Below, one piece after another: positions 1-7,065 of a stretch of DNA of 11,473 bases. The DNA lies in assembly GCA_947254895.1 (NCBI GenBank), contig CAMYEY010000042.1, forward strand, positions 1 through 11,473. The letters run 5' to 3'. Origin of the DNA: an uncultured Clostridia bacterium. Its GTDB lineage: Bacteria; Bacillota; Clostridia; Saccharofermentanales; DTU023. Both the position numbers and the translations under genes were made by a program. The notes beneath the pieces are model-generated. The model was not told the origin of the DNA. It was given only the letters and a program-made list of their open reading frames with translations, and did not search any database. Numbering within the stretch: the stretch's first letter is position 1; every line of letters starts with the position of its first letter.

Positions 1-1
1 G

Positions 2-385
2 ATCTGCCAGCAGGATAACTCAGATATTGTCCTTAAGACTTGTGGTTCGACATCAGTTGAAAAGACGATCCGGGCGGCTCTTGAGGCATTTGTTCCTTAT
101 GCTGGAGGCTTTAAGTTTGAGATGGACCAGACTGGTTCAGGCGACGGCTGGAAGCGAGTTTTAGGACCAGAAAAAGATGGACCGACAGCAGCCCATATTG
201 GTTTTGCTTCCCGTAACTTTAAGCAAGAAGAGGATACCAGTAAGGCCCTTGCTAGTGGTACCTATTGCCTTGATGCCATCGTGACGATCGTTGAAGCAAA
301 GAATCCTCTTACAGGATTGAGCCAACAGCAAGTGTTTGATATTTTCACAGGTGCCGCTAAAAACTGGGAAGATATCCTCGAATAA
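2..385 (+). CDS. pstS: Phosphate-binding protein PstS, C-terminal part (5' end outside window)
   Basis: This is the extracellular phosphate-binding component of the Pst ABC importer. The frame is open from the first complete codon, and about 127 residues are visible. They contain the type II periplasmic-binding-protein signatures in order: a GSTSVEK phosphate-loop motif (about residues 19-25), TGSGDGWKRV, IGFASR, and a VFDIFTG...NWEDI segment, then a TAA stop. In a canonical PstS the GST motif sits near the N-terminus and some 150-200 residues, including a second SGT-type binding loop, follow the NW segment. Here the protein stops right after it. From memory of the family, clostridial PstS proteins exist in which the two halves are permuted, so the SGTR-containing half would lie upstream, outside the window. 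A truncated gene is the alternative, but the frame is clean and no continuation is seen in frames after 385. Signal peptide and lipobox cannot be seen. It is the first visible gene of the operon. Confidence 0.88.
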   Translation: MCQQDNSDIVLKTCGSTSVEKTIRAALEAFVPYAGGFKFEMDQTGSGDGWKRVLGPEKDGPTAAHIGFASRNFKQEEDTSKALASGTYCLDAIVTIVEAKNPLTGLSQQQVFDIFTGAAKNWEDILE

Positions 386-410
386 TAGGTGAAATAGAAT
401 AAACTGCGTA

Positions 411-440
411 GCCAGCGTCTGACCTTGGTCAGATGCTGGC
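411..440 (+). promoter_or_regulatory. Intercistronic stem-loop between pstS and pstC
   Basis: GCCAGCGTCTGACC (411-424) pairs with GGTCAGATGCTGGC (427-440) over 14 positions with a single G-U pair (417/434). The innermost pairs probably open to give a loop. What follows is TCCTTATAT, not a clean T tract, so a strong Rho-independent terminator is unlikely. The hairpin starts 25 bases after the pstS stop and ends 24 bases before the pstC start. The likely role, by analogy with pst operons where pstS message exceeds pstCAB message, is 3'-end stabilisation or partial termination that gives excess binding protein. The structure is seen directly; the role is inferred. Confidence 0.8.
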
Positions 441-464
441 TCCTTATATGATTAGGAATACAAT

Positions 465-1427
465 ATGGTGGATAAAAAATGTAACAAAGATATTTTTCAA
501 GAGATTAGAGAATGCTCCCAAAAAAGACGCACCCTCAACAAATCTGTTGACCGGGTTATGCGGATAATTTTCCAGATTAGCGGATTTATTTCTGCCTTAA
601 TGATTATCCTGATTATACTTTTTGTCACTATCAAGGGTATCCAGGTATTTTTGCCAAATTATCCTAATCCAGTTAAGCTCTTTGACTTTTTATCTGGATT
701 AAGGTGGCGGTCTGACCAAATGGACTATGGTGTCCTTTTTATCATCATTAACACAATTCTTTCAGCGTTTTTTGCAGCTCTCTTAGCCTTCCCTTTAGGC
801 GTCTTGTCAGCCCTCATGATCGTTAAAATTGCTCCTCGGCGGCTTAGTCCGATTTTGACGACCATTGTTGAGCTTTTGGCTGCTATTCCCTCAGTTGTTT
901 ATGGCGTTTTTGCTTCAGGTCTCATTACTGCTTTGGTCGATGACCTGGCCTCTCTTTTTAATTACACAACCTTTGGAGGGAACTCCATGCTTGCAGTAGT
1001 CTTTTTATTGGCCATTATGATTTATCCCACCATAACCTCTATGGCCGTTGTAGCTATCAAGGCGGTTCCTGAGAGTCATGAACTTGGATCGCTTGCTCTT
1101 GGGGCCACCAGGACACAGACAAATTTTAAAGTTGTCCTGGCTTCTGCTAAGTCTGGTATTTTTGCTGGCCTGATTTTAGCCCTGGGTCGAGCCTATGGTG
1201 AGGCAACCGCTGTTTCCATGGTAGCAGGCAATGCCTTTACGGGACCTAACTGGAATCCGTTTGACATCACGAGGACGCTGACATCAACCATGCTTTCAGG
1301 TATGCACGAGACATCGGGTGTCGACTACGATATTCGCTTTTCAGTTGGCATCATTTTGATGATCGTAATCTTAATCAATAATTTTGTTATCAACATACTG
1401 AAAAAGAAAATTGAATCGGGAGAATGA
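465..1427 (+). CDS. pstC: Phosphate ABC transporter permease PstC
   Basis: This is one of the two membrane subunits of the PstSCAB phosphate importer. Its 320 residues match the usual length of about 300-320. The N-terminus is a basic cytoplasmic stretch, followed by a first membrane segment around residues 35-58 (IIFQISGFISALMIILIILF), an extracellular loop, and the binding-protein-dependent permease domain from about residue 85 to the end. The cytoplasmic EAA-type loop that contacts PstB is at about 200-225 (VPESHELGSLALGATRTQT), followed by the LGRAYGEATAVSMVAGN segment typical of PstC. The ATG is preceded by AGGA at 454-457 with a 7-base gap. The stop overlaps the pstA ATG by four bases (ATGA), so the two permease genes are probably translationally coupled. 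Identification is very secure. Confidence 0.95.
   Translation: MVDKKCNKDIFQEIRECSQKRRTLNKSVDRVMRIIFQISGFISALMIILIILFVTIKGIQVFLPNYPNPVKLFDFLSGLRWRSDQMDYGVLFIIINTILSAFFAALLAFPLGVLSALMIVKIAPRRLSPILTTIVELLAAIPSVVYGVFASGLITALVDDLASLFNYTTFGGNSMLAVVFLLAIMIYPTITSMAVVAIKAVPESHELGSLALGATRTQTNFKVVLASAKSGIFAGLILALGRAYGEATAVSMVAGNAFTGPNWNPFDITRTLTSTMLSGMHETSGVDYDIRFSVGIILMIVILINNFVINILKKKIESGE
1418..1422 (+). promoter_or_regulatory. Ribosome binding site of pstA (affects start choice)
   Basis: GGGAG lies inside the last codons of pstC. Its spacing is 1 base to ATG 1424 and 7 bases to GTG 1430. The normal spacing of 5-10 bases favours GTG 1430, although termination-reinitiation at the ATGA overlap could use the ATG. 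The difference is only two residues. Confidence 0.5.
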
Positions 1428-2728
1428 GCGTGAACACAAAAAGAATTATGAGTGACCGGATCAAAAACTTCTTTACCTGGTTATCGTCTGGTATTTCTGC
1501 CCTCGTCCTTTTGGCTATTATAATCTTTATCTTTTCAAAGGGCTGGTCGACTCTTGATTGGCAGCTCTTAACGAGAGACTACAACTCCGCTAACCTTATG
1601 GCAGCCTATGACCATATTGATTGGCAGCAGTACGGTCCCTTTGAAGAGCCGGACAATTTGCCGGAGGGGGCAGCCTTTTCTAAAAAATATGGTGTTGCCT
1701 TTAAAGATGATATTTCTGCAGATAAAAAAGCCATTATGGAGGTTGTTTACCTTGACCAAGCTTCGGCCCTGGCCAAGGGAAAGGTTACCACGGCTGGCCC
1801 CTATCAGGGGGAGACGCTTGCTTTGGGACCGGGTCTCATGTTGAAAAAAATATCTTACCTAGACCAAGAGGGCAATAAGGCATCAGCCGGCTTGACCAGT
1901 AAGGAGGGGAAGATGTCAGCAGACTTGGTTGAAATCCTAGATCACAAGTCCCAGGCTGTCGTTGATTTTTACGCTCAGACCAGGGGAGGAGGCATTAGGG
2001 GATCGATCCTCTCAACTCTCATTCTGATAGGACTAACCCTCCTGATTGCTATGCCTCTTGGAGTTTTTTCCGCCATTTACCTGCATGAGCTAGCCCCGAA
2101 GAATGCCTTGACTTCTTGGATTCGCTCTTCTATTGAGCTTCTCTCGGGTGTACCTAGCATTATCTTTGGCCTGATGGGTATGACTATGCTTTTCCCTATC
2201 ACACAGTTGATGGGTATCCAGGGTCAGTCGATCATTTTAGGTGCTATGACCCTGGCCATTATCCTCTTACCAGTCATCATTAGGCAGACAGAAGAAGCCT
2301 TAATAAATGTGCCAACTGCCTTTAGAATGGCCAGTTTATCGCTTGGAGCCACCAGTTTTCAGACAATCTACAAACTGGTTTTACCGAATGCTTTGCCTGG
2401 ACTACTGACCGCTTGTCTGCTATCAATCAGTAGGATCATTGGTGAGTCTGCGGCCCTGGTCTTTACCATAGGCACAGCCATCACAGATAATCCGACCTGG
2501 AACGGCAAGGGGACACCTTTAGCGGTTCATATTTACACCGTTATGGGAGGAGAGCAGCCCAACTTTGAACTCGCCTCAGCCATCTCAATCGTCATCTTAC
2601 TAATGGTTTTATTTCTGAATCTTTCCGTCAAGCTGATTACCTACTATGTAACCAGAGATAGGGGGGATCGGCAGGACCGGAAGGCTAAGAACAAGCAGTT
2701 AAAAATTAGCGAAAAACTTCAGGCCTAG
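1424..2728 (+). CDS. pstA: Phosphate ABC transporter permease PstA with enlarged extracellular loop
   Basis: This is the second membrane subunit of the Pst importer. At 434 residues it is much longer than E. coli or B. subtilis PstA (just under 300). The first membrane segment is at about residues 17-40. The permease domain begins at the GGGIRGSILSTLILIG motif (188 onward), and the EAA loop is at about 290-320 (NVPTAFRMASLSLGATSFQT), followed by SRIIGESAAL. The extra length lies between them, at residues 42-187, predicted extracellular, where ordinary PstA has a loop of a few tens of residues. The inserted part is hydrophilic, rich in Lys, Asp and Glu, and resembles no domain I recognise. The start needs care: GGGAG at 1418-1422 is 1 base from ATG 1424 but 7 bases from an in-frame GTG at 1430, so initiation may be at GTG (432 residues). 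The family assignment is secure; the role of the insert is unknown. Confidence 0.94.
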   Translation: MSVNTKRIMSDRIKNFFTWLSSGISALVLLAIIIFIFSKGWSTLDWQLLTRDYNSANLMAAYDHIDWQQYGPFEEPDNLPEGAAFSKKYGVAFKDDISADKKAIMEVVYLDQASALAKGKVTTAGPYQGETLALGPGLMLKKISYLDQEGNKASAGLTSKEGKMSADLVEILDHKSQAVVDFYAQTRGGGIRGSILSTLILIGLTLLIAMPLGVFSAIYLHELAPKNALTSWIRSSIELLSGVPSIIFGLMGMTMLFPITQLMGIQGQSIILGAMTLAIILLPVIIRQTEEALINVPTAFRMASLSLGATSFQTIYKLVLPNALPGLLTACLLSISRIIGESAALVFTIGTAITDNPTWNGKGTPLAVHIYTVMGGEQPNFELASAISIVILLMVLFLNLSVKLITYYVTRDRGDRQDRKAKNKQLKISEKLQA

Positions 2729-2781
2729 CTCATCTCCAAGAAAAGGCATGTGAATCATTTGATAAAGGAGTACGCGAAAAC

Positions 2782-3567
2782 ATGATAGAAGATAAAAATA
2801 GAACAATAAGCCCGGAAACGGCCTTTAGCATAAGGGAACTAAATCTTTTTTATGATAGCTTTCAGGCCCTTAAAAATATAAATATGGAAATTCCTCTCAA
2901 GCAGGTTACGGCTTTTATAGGGCCCTCCGGTTGTGGGAAATCAACTCTTCTGCGGTGTTTTAACCGGATGAATGACCTGGTTGAAGGTTGCCGTATCAAA
3001 GGAAAAATTGAGCGTCATGGTCAAGACATCTACGATAAGTCTGTTGATGTTGTCCAGTTAAGAACAGAGGTAGGTATGGTTTTCCAACAACCTAATCCCT
3101 TTCCCATGTCTGTTTATGACAATGTCGTCTACGGCCTACGGTGTCAAGGGGTCAGAGACCGCAAAATCCTGGACCAAGTCGTCGAAAGTTCTCTGCGTTA
3201 TGCTGCCCTTTGGGACGAGGTGAAAGACCACCTCCACCGTAATGCCTTGAAACTTTCAGGTGGCCAGCAACAGAGGCTATGTATTGCCAGGGCAATCTCA
3301 CTTCGGCCAGAAGTTATTTTGATGGATGAACCGACATCCGCCCTTGACCCTATTGCAACAGCTAAGATCGAAGATCTGATTTCTGAATTAAAAGAGAAAT
3401 TTACCATTATCATTGTGACCCATTCCATGAGTCAGGCAGCAAGAATCAGTGATCAAACGGCCTTTTTCTTGTTGGGTGAAATGATAGAATATGATAAGAC
3501 AGATAAGGTCTTTCATAATCCGACTGATTCACGGACGGAAAACTATATTTCCGGTAAGTTTGGTTGA
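2782..3567 (+). CDS. pstB: Phosphate import ATP-binding protein PstB
   Basis: This is the cytoplasmic ATPase that drives phosphate uptake through PstC/PstA. Its 261 residues are the standard length (about 250-260). All ABC motifs are intact: Walker A GPSGCGKST at 47-55, Q-loop in VFQQPNPFPMS (about residues 100-110, the PNPFPMS string being characteristic of PstB), signature LSGGQQQR at 158-165, Walker B VILMDEP with Asp182 and Glu183, D-loop SALDP, and switch histidine His214 in VTHSM. The ATG follows AAAGGAG (2764-2770) with an 11-base gap, rather long but similar to the phoU site downstream. It lies 53 bases after pstA. No truncation or unusual residue is seen. Confidence 0.97.
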   Translation: MIEDKNRTISPETAFSIRELNLFYDSFQALKNINMEIPLKQVTAFIGPSGCGKSTLLRCFNRMNDLVEGCRIKGKIERHGQDIYDKSVDVVQLRTEVGMVFQQPNPFPMSVYDNVVYGLRCQGVRDRKILDQVVESSLRYAALWDEVKDHLHRNALKLSGGQQQRLCIARAISLRPEVILMDEPTSALDPIATAKIEDLISELKEKFTIIIVTHSMSQAARISDQTAFFLLGEMIEYDKTDKVFHNPTDSRTENYISGKFG

Positions 3568-3617
3568 TCAATTTTATTTAAGCAGACTAAGGATTTGAGC
3601 AAAGGAGATCATAATAA

Positions 3618-4313
3618 ATGACACAGAGATTAAATTATCAAAAGGAACTGAGAGACCTGCATGAACGGATGATTAGGATGGGGTCAGATGTTGAAGAAGC
3701 AATACACACGGCTGTACAAAGCTTGATAGATATAGATGTTAACCTGGCTAAGCGGGTGATAACTAATGACGATGCAATTGACGACCAGGAAAGAGAGATT
3801 AACCAGGAGTGTATCATGCTGATTGCCCGCCAGCAGCCGGTTGCTAGTGATCTCAGAGAGATCACATCTGACATGAAGCTGACTACGGACCTAGAAAGAA
3901 TGGCTGACCATGCAGAGGATATTGCTGATCACGTTATTGCCATTAGTAAGTTAGCTCATAAGGTCATTGTCCCCCACGATATTGTTCAACTTGCTAGTCA
4001 GACCCAGAATATGATCCATGCAGCCATTGATGCTTATGTCTCCGCTGATGCTGACAAGGCCAAGCAGGTTATCCTCATGGACAGTAATATTGATAACCTC
4101 TACGCTAACATGAAAGAGTATCTGGTTAAACAGATGAAGCTGGATCCGGAATCAGCCGATATCTATGTGGAAATGCTACTGATTTGTAAACACTTGGAAA
4201 GGATAGGGGACCATTCGGAAAATGTGGCAGAATGGATCATCTATCATATAGAAGGTGAATATGCCAGTTCGTCTGAGATCCGTCGAGAAGTCAAAGATGA
4301 GGACAAAGGATGA
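3618..4313 (+). CDS. phoU: Phosphate transport system regulator PhoU
   Basis: PhoU is a cytoplasmic negative regulator that connects the state of the Pst transporter to the PhoR kinase and restrains phosphate uptake. Its 231 residues fit the usual 210-240. The protein is entirely helical in appearance, with two tandem three-helix PhoU repeats. Each carries the acidic metal-binding signature: DLERMADH at 91-98 with the preceding ARQQPVASDLR, and HLERIGDH at 192-199 followed by SENVAE. The ATG is preceded by AAAGGAG (3601-3607) with a 10-base gap. It lies 50 bases after pstB and before the two-component genes, the expected place for the coupling protein. The C-terminus ends in a short charged tail. 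Identification is secure. Confidence 0.96.
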   Translation: MTQRLNYQKELRDLHERMIRMGSDVEEAIHTAVQSLIDIDVNLAKRVITNDDAIDDQEREINQECIMLIARQQPVASDLREITSDMKLTTDLERMADHAEDIADHVIAISKLAHKVIVPHDIVQLASQTQNMIHAAIDAYVSADADKAKQVILMDSNIDNLYANMKEYLVKQMKLDPESADIYVEMLLICKHLERIGDHSENVAEWIIYHIEGEYASSSEIRREVKDEDKG

Positions 4314-4316
4314 ATT

Positions 4317-4343
4317 TTGGAAATTTGAAATGTGTTTTATAAT
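4317..4343 (+). promoter_or_regulatory. Possible internal promoter ahead of the phoB-phoR pair
   Basis: A perfect -10 hexamer TATAAT occurs at 4338-4343 in the phoU-phoB gap. The best -35 candidate is TTGGAA at 4317-4322 (4 of 6) with a short 15-base spacer. TTGAAA at 4325-4330 is a better match but only 7 bases away, so it cannot serve. If active, it would give basal expression of the sensor pair independently of the main pst promoter, which is outside the window. AT-rich sequence gives such matches by chance, so this is tentative. Confidence 0.4.
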
Positions 4344-4415
4344 CGGGTCAGATACATTCGCCTGATGTGCTGCGGATCGCATACCAGAGGAAGATAGAAA
4401 GCAGGTACATTGAAT

Positions 4416-5231
4416 ATGTCACCCAAGGATGAAAAAGACAGAATCATTGTTGTCGAAGATGACCAGTCAATAGCCGAGTTGATCCGTTATAACTTGGAGA
4501 CAGAAGGCTATTGGGTTCAGTGCTGTGATTCGTCTACAGAGCTCTCTTCTTGTTTAGAAGAGTATCAAGAGCCAGTGGCTCTCTTTATCCTTGATATCAT
4601 GTTACCGGGCCAGGATGGTTTAACTATCTGTGCTGACCTGAAGCAAGATTCCCGCTACCAGCTCTCCTCTTTCCTCTTTTTAACGGCCCTTTCTTCTGAG
4701 CGCGATAAATTAGAAGGTTTCAAGGTGGGAGCTGATGATTTTATAACAAAACCTTTTGGGATGAGGGAACTTTTGGCCCGGGTTAGGGTTTTAGTTAAAC
4801 GCTACCGGGAAAGGGTACAACTTTTAGGAAAAGCTTCTTTTGTGGGAGAAACAATAGAAACGGAACCCAAGCTTAATCCAACCGTGGAAGTAGGTTTGAT
4901 AAAATTAGATGATGGCCGCCATCGAGTATTTTGTAAGGGAAAAGAAGTTGAGGTGACCAATCGTGAGTATAATCTGCTCAGGTTTTTAATGGTTAACCGA
5001 GGCTTAGCCTTTAGTCGTGATGACCTCCTAAGTCATGTCTGGGGCTATGAATATGCAGGTGAAACGCGGACTGTAGATGTTCATATCAGGCAGCTCCGCA
5101 GTAAATTGGAAGATAATCCATCCGAACCGGTTTATATCCAAACGGTGAGAGGAGTAGGTTATCGCTTCAACGACCTAAAGGGTTCAAGTCAAGCCCTCAA
5201 GATAGAGGATCAGAAGCTGGAAGACACATGA
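4416..5231 (+). CDS. phoB: Phosphate regulon response regulator, OmpR/PhoB family
   Basis: This DNA-binding response regulator (PhoB in Gram-negative naming, PhoP in Bacillus) is phosphorylated by the adjacent kinase under phosphate limitation. The receiver domain holds the acidic pair in VVEDD, the phospho-acceptor Asp in FILDIMLPGQDG (residue 60 from this start), the switch Thr in FLTALSS (90) and Lys in FITKPF (112). A linker follows, then an OmpR-type winged helix (VTNREYNLLRFL ... TVDVHIRQLRSKLE ... TVRGVGYRF). The linker between domains is rather long and the C-terminal tail after YRF adds about 22 charged residues. Two starts are possible: TTG 4410, 4 bases after AGCAGG (4400-4405), and ATG 4416, 10 bases after it. 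I prefer ATG because it is the stronger start codon and the gap matches phoU. The stop overlaps the kinase ATG (ATGA). The role in phosphate control follows from context. Confidence 0.93.
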   Translation: MSPKDEKDRIIVVEDDQSIAELIRYNLETEGYWVQCCDSSTELSSCLEEYQEPVALFILDIMLPGQDGLTICADLKQDSRYQLSSFLFLTALSSERDKLEGFKVGADDFITKPFGMRELLARVRVLVKRYRERVQLLGKASFVGETIETEPKLNPTVEVGLIKLDDGRHRVFCKGKEVEVTNREYNLLRFLMVNRGLAFSRDDLLSHVWGYEYAGETRTVDVHIRQLRSKLEDNPSEPVYIQTVRGVGYRFNDLKGSSQALKIEDQKLEDT

Positions 5232-6985
5232 AAAAAAGACTACTTATCTTTGGTAACTTTCTTATCTGCTTAGCTATAATTTTTGCTTCCACCTTGTCCT
5301 ATGATCGTTTAAAGGCTAAATTTTTAGGACAAACCCAGGCTAATCTCAAAACTGCCAAAGACTATTTTTTTACTCACCTGGACCCGGATAGGCCGGTTGA
5401 TAGCCAAAAAAATTTGATTTCTGAAACTGTCAATATTTTTTCTAGTCCTAACCTGGTTGATTTCCGGATCAGCATTATTGAGCCCAGTGGTCAAGTCCTG
5501 GCCGATAGTTCCTTTGCTGGCCCTGATCTCAATAATCACAGGGCCAGACAGGAGGTTTATGCTGTCATCCAGGGTCAGGCTGAAGCTTCAGCTGTTCGTT
5601 ATTCCACAAGTGAGGATAAAGAGGTCCTTTACTATGCTACCGCGTTTCCGGGAGGAGACTTGATTCTTAGAATGTCTTCAGGCCTGGATTTTTTACAAGA
5701 ACTCAGGTCGACCCTAACCCAATATGGCATAGGCGGTTGCTTCTTAGGTATAGCTATGTATAGCCTTGCACTCCATTTTACTCTCAAAAAGCGTGAGGTT
5801 AGGCTGGCCCAATTTACTCAAAGTTTAGCCCTATTGGTTTCGGGTGACCTCACAGCTAGGCTGCCAGAGGACCGCTATGATTATAAAGAAATTTACCATT
5901 TTGCCCAGAATTTTAATGTGGCTATGACTCACTTCGCGGAAAAATACCAAGCTATGGCCGAATCACAGGCCTGGCTGGAGAGCATGGTTAACTCTCTGAA
6001 TGAGTCACTGGTCGTGGTTAATCGTGACCTTCATGTTGTCTTTATCAACAAATATGCCCAAGAACTTTTTAACCGGCACATTGATCCACAAGAACGCCCC
6101 TATCCCTTTGTTCTCCTGACCCATGAAACGGCCATCGATGACCTCTGTAATCGTGCCTTTAAAGAGCAAGGCCCCCTACGGGAGGAATACCTGCTCCAAG
6201 TGGGAAATGCTAATAGTGCCTTCCAAGCACTCGTTTCTAAAATTAACGATGATCACCTGATCGTTCTCTTCCATGACATGTCACTGGAGTATGAAACCAG
6301 ACAGCTGAGGTCGAGTTTTGTCGCCAATGTTACCCATGAGCTTAAGACTCCTCTGACCTCAATCCGTGGTTTTGTTGAAACCCTACGCTACCATCAGGGG
6401 GAAACCAGCCCGGACCAACTGGCTAAGTTTTTAGCTATTATAGACCTGGAAGCTGACCGTTTGGAGCGTCTGATCAATGACCTCCTCCACCTTTCTGATA
6501 TTGAACGACTTGATGAAGACTACGATATCAGCCATTTTGACCTTGTTGAGTTGATGGAAGAATGCCTGGTTCAACTCGATGGTCAGGCGATGGCTCATCA
6601 GGTTCATCTCCTACCTGGTGATAGTCCGGTTTTCCTCCAGGTTCAGGCTAATCGTGATAGGGTCAAGCAGATCTTTTTAAACTTGATCGATAATGCCATC
6701 AAATATAACCGGGAAGGTGGGAAGGTCGTGGTCACAGTTGACCGTAAGCCTGATCATTATGTTTATATCGAGGTTGAAGATAATGGTTATGGCTTTGACC
6801 AAGGGTCTGCTAAAAGAATATTTGAGCGTTTTTACCGGGTCGATAAAAGCCGGTCTAAAAAACTAGGAGGAACCGGACTTGGTCTTTCTATTGTGAAGCA
6901 TATAGCTCTCCTTTATGATGGTGAAGCCATGGTGTCTAGCCAACCAGGGCAGGGAACAAAGTTTACTATAAAGCTTAAGATTTAA
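5228..6985 (+). CDS. phoR: Phosphate regulon sensor histidine kinase PhoR
   Basis: This membrane sensor kinase is the partner of the upstream regulator. Its 585 residues match Firmicute PhoR (about 580), longer than E. coli PhoR (431), because an extracytoplasmic domain is present. The order is: membrane segment 1 (about 4-23), extracellular Cache-like domain (about 25-160, with the SGQVLADS and later RYSTSEDKEVLYY segments typical of this group), membrane segment 2 (about 164-183), HAMP (about 188-240), a PAS domain (about 245-350), HisKA with phospho-acceptor His370 in NVTHELKTPLTS, and HATPase with N-box Asn485/Asn489, G1 DNGYGF from Asp518, an F-box ERFYRVDKSRS and G2 GGTGLGLSIV from 547. 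All catalytic motifs are intact. The ATG overlaps the regulator stop by four bases, so stoichiometric coupled translation is likely. GGAAG at 5219-5223 is a plausible ribosome binding site. It is the last gene of the operon. Confidence 0.95.
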   Translation: MKKRLLIFGNFLICLAIIFASTLSYDRLKAKFLGQTQANLKTAKDYFFTHLDPDRPVDSQKNLISETVNIFSSPNLVDFRISIIEPSGQVLADSSFAGPDLNNHRARQEVYAVIQGQAEASAVRYSTSEDKEVLYYATAFPGGDLILRMSSGLDFLQELRSTLTQYGIGGCFLGIAMYSLALHFTLKKREVRLAQFTQSLALLVSGDLTARLPEDRYDYKEIYHFAQNFNVAMTHFAEKYQAMAESQAWLESMVNSLNESLVVVNRDLHVVFINKYAQELFNRHIDPQERPYPFVLLTHETAIDDLCNRAFKEQGPLREEYLLQVGNANSAFQALVSKINDDHLIVLFHDMSLEYETRQLRSSFVANVTHELKTPLTSIRGFVETLRYHQGETSPDQLAKFLAIIDLEADRLERLINDLLHLSDIERLDEDYDISHFDLVELMEECLVQLDGQAMAHQVHLLPGDSPVFLQVQANRDRVKQIFLNLIDNAIKYNREGGKVVVTVDRKPDHYVYIEVEDNGYGFDQGSAKRIFERFYRVDKSRSKKLGGTGLGLSIVKHIALLYDGEAMVSSQPGQGTKFTIKLKI

Positions 6986-7001
6986 ATTTTTCAAGCCAAA
7001 T

Positions 7002-7040
7002 AAAAACACCTGCCGATAGGTTTATCGGCAGATGTTTTTT
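7002..7040. terminator. Bidirectional Rho-independent terminator
   Basis: TGCCGATA (7011-7018) pairs perfectly with TATCGGCA (7023-7030) around a GGTT loop. AAAAACA (7002-7008) on the left and TGTTTTT (7033-7039) on the right extend the stem beyond a CC/GA internal mismatch and provide a T tract on each strand. It lies 16 bases after the phoR stop and 25 bases from the stop of the convergent DUF1028 gene, exactly where a shared terminator for two converging operons is expected. Confidence 0.93.
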
Positions 7041-7065
7041 GCAAACAAAGTGAACAACTTAGGTC

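Noticed and set aside
1608..1844. 78-residue open frame overlapping the pstA insert in another frame
   Set aside because: Arginine- and proline-rich translation without a ribosome binding site; the pstA frame continues through it intact into its permease domain, so the insert is not the result of a frameshift.
4339..4370. Possible hairpin in the phoU-phoB gap (CAG-ACAT with ATGT-CTG)
   Set aside because: Only 3 and 4 base pairs separated by an internal mismatch and no T tract; too weak to call a terminator or regulator.
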